Source: Acherontichlamydia pituitae
Lineage (GTDB): Bacteria > Chlamydiota > Chlamydiia > Chlamydiales > Rhabdochlamydiaceae
Length of the DNA: 64,000 bases
Direction of reading: 5' to 3'
Assembly: GCA_019634675.1 (NCBI GenBank)
Contig: JAHCAX010000003.1
Coordinates: 117,487-181,486, forward strand
The position numbers were made by a program, and so were the translations under genes. Below are positions 58,991-64,000 of the stretch, piece by piece. Under the pieces are notes generated by a model, which saw nothing but the letters and a program-made list of their open reading frames with translations, was not told the origin of the DNA and ran no database searches. Within the stretch, counting starts at the first letter, position 1. Every line of letters starts with the position of its first letter.

Positions 58991-60304
58991 TTACCGGAAA
59001 CCTGATTGTTGGGGACGTGCGCGGACCGCTGTGACCAATGGGACCACATCATCTTTGATAAATTGATCGACTCTTTCTTGGTCAGCTGCACTGAGATCCG
59101 GCTGCGATTTGATCGACTCGAGAGCTGTTCTAAATGCCGTTTCATATTGCGCTAAATTGACTCCTACCGACATCAGTCTATCGATGACATATAAGACAGC
59201 CTGTTTCCGATATTCGAATGGACCAATGGAAGCATCTTCTGAGTTTAAGGTCGCTATTTGGATCAATTCGCTAAAATAGGCGACAAGAAGGGACTCAGGT
59301 AAATGGAAAACAAAACCGTAAGCATAATATGGTATGACTAGTCCCTTTATCATATCAGCAAACACCCTCCTGACATCTTCTATAAAGAACTCTTTATTCT
59401 CAAATGTCTCAGGATTTCGAAGAACTGTTTCCATATTTACAATCTTATCTTCATCCATCGGGATCACAAATTGGGTGCATCCTCCACCCCCCAGGCGATA
59501 ATAGACCCTGCCTTCGATCATCTCAGGTTCATGAAAAATCTTTGCAGCAATGAAAATGGTGTCTTTCATTGCAAGATGTCTTGCAGCTGGAGCAAAAAGG
59601 GCCGGACCAATGGCTGGTTCAGTCGGTGTATCCAGGTTGGACACTGCGGCAACATTGGACACATTATACGTATCAATATGCCAGCCGGACTCGTCAACAA
59701 TTTCCCGCAGTTTTTTTGAACTAGCCTCATCGGTCATATCGAATTTGGAGAAATAAATCCGATCATTTAAAACTAAATCCCGGATGATCTGATAGTTTTC
59801 TTGAGTCTCGAGAAATCCATATTCGCCTGCAGTTGGAATGATTTGATTCTCATGATACATACCGCTTTCGCCAGACTGCAAATAGGATGTGTAATCAGCT
59901 CTTGCCCCCTCTACCGACTCATTATTACGAACAATGGAGAAGATCCTTTCCCATACCGACCGATAGCTTTCATTGATATCGACAAGCAGAACAGCAAACT
60001 GACGTTCAGGCATCGATTTCAGTGCTTTGACGCGAGATACCGCCAAACTTAAATTAAAGACCCCGCCGACACCAATGATCAGATTATTCAGATGAGCGTG
60101 ATCGATCTTTTCGATCTGCTTTAAACTAGAGCTTGGGGGATTGCCGATGAGAGTCAGCTCATTAGTATCTAGATAAGAATCCCCTTCATAATATTTATCA
60201 GTAGTTGGCTTTTCATGATCCCATTCAGCAATTTTTGCTAGAAACTCGGAAGGAGTTGCCGCTGAAACCAAGTGGGAAGTTGATGTACTAAAACTAGCCG
60301 CCAT
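58991..60304 (-). CDS. unrecognised protein with possible class I methyltransferase-like fold
   Basis: A 437-residue protein. The N-terminus is Ser/Thr/Ala-rich (MAASFSTSTSHLVSAATPSE), like the other putative effectors here. NLIIGVGGVFNLSLAVSRV (near residue 75) resembles the glycine-rich loop of a class I SAM-dependent methyltransferase, followed by an acidic strand end AVLLVDINESY and a later TYNVSNVAAV that could be motif IV. The match is by pattern only. The C-terminal 200 residues are helical. An AT-rich leader lies upstream. It is placed between the RHS gene and pdhC. Function unknown. Confidence 0.62.
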   Translation of the reverse strand: MAASFSTSTSHLVSAATPSEFLAKIAEWDHEKPTTDKYYEGDSYLDTNELTLIGNPPSSSLKQIEKIDHAHLNNLIIGVGGVFNLSLAVSRVKALKSMPERQFAVLLVDINESYRSVWERIFSIVRNNESVEGARADYTSYLQSGESGMYHENQIIPTAGEYGFLETQENYQIIRDLVLNDRIYFSKFDMTDEASSKKLREIVDESGWHIDTYNVSNVAAVSNLDTPTEPAIGPALFAPAARHLAMKDTIFIAAKIFHEPEMIEGRVYYRLGGGGCTQFVIPMDEDKIVNMETVLRNPETFENKEFFIEDVRRVFADMIKGLVIPYYAYGFVFHLPESLLVAYFSELIQIATLNSEDASIGPFEYRKQAVLYVIDRLMSVGVNLAQYETAFRTALESIKSQPDLSAADQERVDQFIKDDVVPLVTAVRARPQQSGFR

Positions 60305-60512
60305 AACTATTATCCTTTTATTTAAAAATTGAAAGCATTTAATAACTTTTTACAAAAAAAATCAGATCAACTTATTATACAATAATTAAATAATTTAATA
60401 AATATAAAATTAATTTTAATTTCAAGAAATCAATCTAAGCAAATTAAAATAATATAGAAGAAGAGATCAAGCTAAGGCTAGCAATCTCTAAAATAAGCTC
60501 TGCCCTAAATAC
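60305..60512. other. AT-rich leader of the Rossmann-like gene
   Basis: About 208 bases, extremely AT-rich from 60320 to 60470, with TAATTAAATAATTTAATAAATATAAAATTAATTTTAATT-like composition (given here as description of 60384-60422). It lies upstream of the minus-strand gene and behind pdhC. It resembles the leaders before the other putative effector genes. Confidence 0.45.
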
Positions 60513-61817
60513 CTAAAGAACTAATATCGAAGGGTTTTCGAGGAACTTTTGAAGTGTTTTGATGAACTTGGCCGCATCGGTCCCGTCAAGGATCCTATGA
60601 TCAGCCGACAAGGTGCATTTCATGACCTTGCCAGGGACGACGGTCCCATCTTTGACGATCGGCTGATCCATAATGCCTCCGACAGCAAGGATTGCTGCTT
60701 GAGGCGGATTGATGATGGCTTTAAACTCGTCGACGCCGAACATCCCGATATTGGATACTGTGAACGATCCGCCGATGTATTCTTCGCGGGCAAGTTTCCC
60801 GTCACGAGCGCGCATCGCCAAGCTCTTCATTTCAGAAGAGATCTGGCCGAGGTTCTTGTAATCGGCATGGCGGATGATCGGTGTGATCAGCCCTGATGCC
60901 AAACTGACAGCGACGGAGATATCGATCGTCTTAAAGCTGATGATCGACTGGGTAACGGAATTGAATCCTGAATTGATCTGAGGGTGCTCCCGAAGGGCAA
61001 GCGCACAGGCGCGGATCACCAGGTCATTGTAAGTGATTTTGATCCCTGCTGAGGCTAATTCGCTGCGCACTGTGACCAAACGCTCTGCATTGATCACTTG
61101 GGTCACATAGAAGTGGGGAATAAAGGTTTTCGATTCTTGCAGACGCTGTCCGATAACTTTGCGCATCGGCGTAAGCGGCGTCTCTTCATAGGTTCCCGGA
61201 GCAATTGTTGGAGCTTCCCGACGGCCGAAGGTCACGATCGAAGAGGGCTGTCCTAGCTCGAGGTCGCGGGCAACGATCCTTCCTTGAGGGCCTGAGCCTT
61301 TAACAGTAGAAAGGTCTATCCCTTTTTCTTTGGCAAGCTTGCGGGCCAAAGGAGATGTCTTAAGGCGCTCTGGGATCTCTCCGGATGGAGCGGAAAACTG
61401 GTAGTTTTGCAAAGGGGGCTCGGGAACAAAGGAGGGCTGAGAAAGTCCAGGACCGGCTGCCGGCTTTGGAGCGGCAGTTGTTGGTTTCACATCTTCAGCT
61501 GCAGGAGCTGGCGCTGCTGCCGGAACTGCGGCTTGAGGCACTGCGCCTTCCGGTTGATACCCTTCAATGCTCTCTTCCCGCTTCTCGGTAAAGATGGCGA
61601 TCGGCTGGTTGACAATTGCCGTCTGTCCTTCTTTGATCAGGATCCTTCTTAGCCAGCCTTCGTCTAATGCGCTATGCTCGACAGTTGCCTTATCGGTCGC
61701 AACTTCGATCAGAACATCGCCCGATTTAACAAATTCACCTTCTTGCTTGCGCCATTTGGTAATGGTCCCCTCTTCCATCGTCGGTGAAAGTTTCGGCATG
61801 GTCAGTGTAAAAGGCAT
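60513..61817 (-). CDS. pdhC: pyruvate dehydrogenase E2, dihydrolipoamide acetyltransferase
   Basis: The core of the pyruvate dehydrogenase complex. One lipoyl domain (residues 1-80) carries the lipoylated Lys in EVATDKATVEH. An Ala/Pro-rich linker leads to the E3/E1-binding domain (SPLARKLAKEKGIDLSTVKG) and the catalytic domain ending in DHRILDGTDAAKF with the catalytic His. 434 residues. Follows pdhA and pdhB on the minus strand. C. trachomatis carries pdhA-pdhB-pdhC next to lpxD and CT244. Confidence 0.96.
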   Translation of the reverse strand: MPFTLTMPKLSPTMEEGTITKWRKQEGEFVKSGDVLIEVATDKATVEHSALDEGWLRRILIKEGQTAIVNQPIAIFTEKREESIEGYQPEGAVPQAAVPAAAPAPAAEDVKPTTAAPKPAAGPGLSQPSFVPEPPLQNYQFSAPSGEIPERLKTSPLARKLAKEKGIDLSTVKGSGPQGRIVARDLELGQPSSIVTFGRREAPTIAPGTYEETPLTPMRKVIGQRLQESKTFIPHFYVTQVINAERLVTVRSELASAGIKITYNDLVIRACALALREHPQINSGFNSVTQSIISFKTIDISVAVSLASGLITPIIRHADYKNLGQISSEMKSLAMRARDGKLAREEYIGGSFTVSNIGMFGVDEFKAIINPPQAAILAVGGIMDQPIVKDGTVVPGKVMKCTLSADHRILDGTDAAKFIKTLQKFLENPSILVL

Positions 61818-61839
61818 AGGTGATTCACTCCACTTAAGT

Positions 61840-62820
61840 TCAAGCTAAAACTTGTTGAAGGGCAGAAGCAATCCGTTCTTTGGTCGGCATCGTCTCTTTC
61901 TCCAATGTTTTGGAATAGGGCATTGGTGTCTCTCGCTGGGCAACGCGGACGATAGGCGCATCAAGGAGATCAAAACAGTGTTCCATGATCTGGAATCCCA
62001 CTTCTGCGCAAATGCCGGCAAAAACATGTCCTTCTTCAACAAGCACACAACGGTGCGTTTTGGTCACCGATGCGATGATGGTAGGAAGATCGAGCGGCTT
62101 GATCGTCCTGAGATCGATCAACTCAACGCTAATCCCCTTCTTGGCAAAATCATCGACGACTTGTTTGCAGAGGGTGACCATCCGGCTATGGGAGATCAAC
62201 GTCACATGTTTGCCTTCGGTCACGACTTTGGCTTTTCCGATAGGCACCAGATATTCCTCAGTGGGAATCTCCATTTTATCGCCGTAGGAGAGCTCGCACT
62301 CTAAATAGAGGACCGGGTTGTTATTGCGGATTGCCGACTTGAGGAGGCCTTTGGCATCGTAGGGATTGCTTGGAGCTACGATGATCAGCCCTGGCAGATT
62401 CCCGTAGATCGCTTCGACGCAATGGGAGTGTTGGGAAGAGACTTGCGCTGCGGCTCCATTGGGGCCGCGAAAAACGATCGGCACGGAGAACCTGTTGCCG
62501 GACATATAGTGCATTTTGATCGCATTTGAGACGATCTGGTCAATAGCGACGAAGGAAAAATTGAAGCTCATGAACTCGATGACAGGCCTAAGACCGGTCA
62601 TCGCAGCTCCGATGCCGAGCCCTGCAAAGCCCAGCTCAGAGATCGGGGTATCGATGACGCGCGAGGGGCCCCATTTATCGAGCATCCCCTTGGTCACTTT
62701 ATAGGCGCCGTTATATTCTGCGACCTCTTCGCCCATGATAAAGACAGCTGGGTCCCGTTGCATCTCTTCATCCAGAGCTTGACGGATCGCTTCGCGCATT
62801 TCTACAACTTGCATGGGCAT
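61840..62820 (-). CDS. pdhB: pyruvate dehydrogenase E1 beta subunit
   Basis: The beta chain of the thiamine-diphosphate E1 enzyme that decarboxylates pyruvate. MREAIRQALDEEMQRDPAVFIMGEEVAEYNGAYKVTKG opens the conserved domain (residues 8-45), and PISELGFAGLGIGAA and SSQHSH follow. 326 residues, standard. ATG at 62820 or 62814 (MQVVEM). It starts 21 bases after the pdhA stop. Confidence 0.96.
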   Translation of the reverse strand: MPMQVVEMREAIRQALDEEMQRDPAVFIMGEEVAEYNGAYKVTKGMLDKWGPSRVIDTPISELGFAGLGIGAAMTGLRPVIEFMSFNFSFVAIDQIVSNAIKMHYMSGNRFSVPIVFRGPNGAAAQVSSQHSHCVEAIYGNLPGLIIVAPSNPYDAKGLLKSAIRNNNPVLYLECELSYGDKMEIPTEEYLVPIGKAKVVTEGKHVTLISHSRMVTLCKQVVDDFAKKGISVELIDLRTIKPLDLPTIIASVTKTHRCVLVEEGHVFAGICAEVGFQIMEHCFDLLDAPIVRVAQRETPMPYSKTLEKETMPTKERIASALQQVLA

Positions 62821-62841
62821 CTTAAGTCAACTCCAATTCAA

Positions 62842-63888
62842 TTAAGGGCTAAATACGTCTTCTTCCAGAGTGATCGGATCTGGCCATGGGCTATCATCAG
62901 CATATTTGATCGCAGCGATCGCAATCTCTTTCATCTCCTTGTCCATGGCATGGTACTCCTCTTCCGTAATGATGCGGGAGTTCGTCAAGGTCTTGAACAT
63001 GATCAGCAAAGGATCGCGGGCCATGCAGCCTTGCAGCTCATCTTTGGTGCGATATAGGCCTGGGTCGGAGATCGAATGGCCTCGGAAGCGTTCGGTAATC
63101 ACTTCGACAAGGACGGGCCGTGAATCGGACTTGACCTTGTTGAATACGTGCTGGAATCCTGCGTAGCAATTGAAAAAGTCCATCCCGTCGAAGGTGTAGG
63201 ACTCCATAGCAAAACCGGGAGCTTTTTTCTCTGCGATCGGCTCGACGCAAACAGCTCGATCGACATGGGTTCCCATTCCCCATTGGTTGTTCTCAATGAC
63301 ATAAATGCACGGAAGGTCCCAAAGGGAAGCTAAGTTCAGCGACTCGTGAAAAGCCCCTTGGACAATAGCTCCATCGCCAAAAAAACAGACGGAAACGTCG
63401 CAGTTTTTCCGGTTCATCAGCTCTTTTTGGTCCTTCAGGTATTTGATCGTAAAGGCAGCGCCAGTGCCGATTGGTATCTGTCCGCCGACAATCCCAAATC
63501 CGCCGAGAAGACGGTTTGTGAAAAAGTGCATTGAACCGCCGCGGCCCATTGCATTTCCGGTCACCCTTCCAAAAAGCTCGGCCATTAGTTCATTGGGAGT
63601 GGCTCCAAGTAAAAGGGCTAGCGCATGGCACCGATAGGAGGTTGCCCACCATTGGTCGATCCCCATGACAGCGACAGCTGCTGTCTGAACAGCCTCTTGG
63701 CCCATGTAAGAATGGAAAAAACCTCCAACTTTTCCTTGGAGATAGGCAGACTCAGCCCGGATTTCAAAGTTGCGGATCAACAGCATCGCCTTGAGATGTT
63801 TGATCAAGGCCTCTTTGCCGATTTGCTTGATCATTTGGGCTGTGTCCGATTCAAAAAAGTGGTAAGCTACTGGAGATTTTCGCTTCAT
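62842..63888 (-). CDS. pdhA: pyruvate dehydrogenase E1 alpha subunit
   Basis: The alpha chain binds thiamine diphosphate: the GDGAIVQGAFHESLNLA motif with its distal Asn is intact. GMGRGGSMHF and the phosphorylation-loop-like segment RFRGHSISDPGLYRTKDE also match. I give ATG 63888 (MKRKSP); a TTG at 63903 would add five residues. First gene of the pdhABC unit. The remaining 97 bases to the window edge hold no recognisable gene and are likely its promoter. Confidence 0.95.
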   Translation of the reverse strand: MKRKSPVAYHFFESDTAQMIKQIGKEALIKHLKAMLLIRNFEIRAESAYLQGKVGGFFHSYMGQEAVQTAAVAVMGIDQWWATSYRCHALALLLGATPNELMAELFGRVTGNAMGRGGSMHFFTNRLLGGFGIVGGQIPIGTGAAFTIKYLKDQKELMNRKNCDVSVCFFGDGAIVQGAFHESLNLASLWDLPCIYVIENNQWGMGTHVDRAVCVEPIAEKKAPGFAMESYTFDGMDFFNCYAGFQHVFNKVKSDSRPVLVEVITERFRGHSISDPGLYRTKDELQGCMARDPLLIMFKTLTNSRIITEEEYHAMDKEMKEIAIAAIKYADDSPWPDPITLEEDVFSP

Positions 63889-64000
63889 TCCTTCGATTCT
63901 CAATTTTGTTCTATAGTTCTTTTACACCGTATCTAACAGATCTGAAAAAATCAACTTAGATCTTTGGAGAGGGAATCCCTTGCGTACTTGACTTAGGAAC

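Noticed and set aside
63904..64000. tRNA or small RNA gene at the right edge
   Set aside because: No cloverleaf or conserved T-loop sequence could be found; probably a promoter region of pdhA.

Overview
The window comes from a member of the order Chlamydiales, most likely one of the amoeba-associated 'environmental' families (Parachlamydiaceae, Waddliaceae, Criblamydiaceae or Simkaniaceae) rather than Chlamydia itself. The main evidence is gene order. acpP-fabG-fabD-fabH, recR-bamA-ompH-lpxD and a small chlamydial hypothetical gene, then pdhA-pdhB-pdhC, match the order recalled for C. trachomatis CT236-CT247. ssb-pepA also matches a chlamydial pair, and trxB lies close to acpS as in Chlamydia. 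The family cannot be fixed from sequence alone. Protein-coding genes fill almost all of the window; no rRNA, tRNA or CRISPR array was seen.

Layout. 0-9 kb: two giant paralogous helical proteins (the first cut by the window edge) flank mazG and three abutting inverted-repeat elements; a Nudix gene is coupled to the second giant gene. 9-18 kb: mostly housekeeping genes (AAA/DUF4143 ATPase, BioD-like/DRTGG protein, heptosyltransferase-like protein, peptide transporter, pseudouridine synthase, pepA, ssb, ridA). 18-25 kb: an AT-rich accessory block with two F-box-like/LRR proteins, a kinase-like protein that lacks the catalytic Asp, and an unrecognised helical protein. 25-33 kb: lgt, rlmH, a histidine phosphatase, a small membrane-protein/Crp cluster, PIN-TRAM, acpS, a predicted outer-membrane protein and trxB. 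33-45 kb: two papain-fold (EDR1/transglutaminase-like) paralogs, an HExxH (M91/NleD-like) protease with ankyrin repeats and a basic tail, a potABCD operon and a Ser/Thr kinase. 45-64 kb: fatty-acid synthesis and outer-membrane biogenesis genes, then corA, a large RHS-repeat protein and a possible Rossmann-fold effector, then the pyruvate dehydrogenase genes on the opposite strand.

The most interesting observation is a shared C-terminal module. The two F-box/LRR proteins and the two papain-fold proteins, with unrelated N-terminal parts, all end in two tandem copies of a roughly 50-residue unit with the pattern hhxxW-x-L-A-G-x-P...W-G-x-x-H-x-h-D...h-x-x-A. A frameshifted scrap of the same module lies just behind the kinase-like gene. 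I know of no named domain for it. Together with Ser/Thr-rich N-termini, AT-rich leader regions and eukaryote-like domains (F-box, LRR, ankyrin, kinase, M91, EDR1-like), this points to a family of probable type III secreted host-directed proteins built around a common C-terminal module. Secretion and function are inferences.
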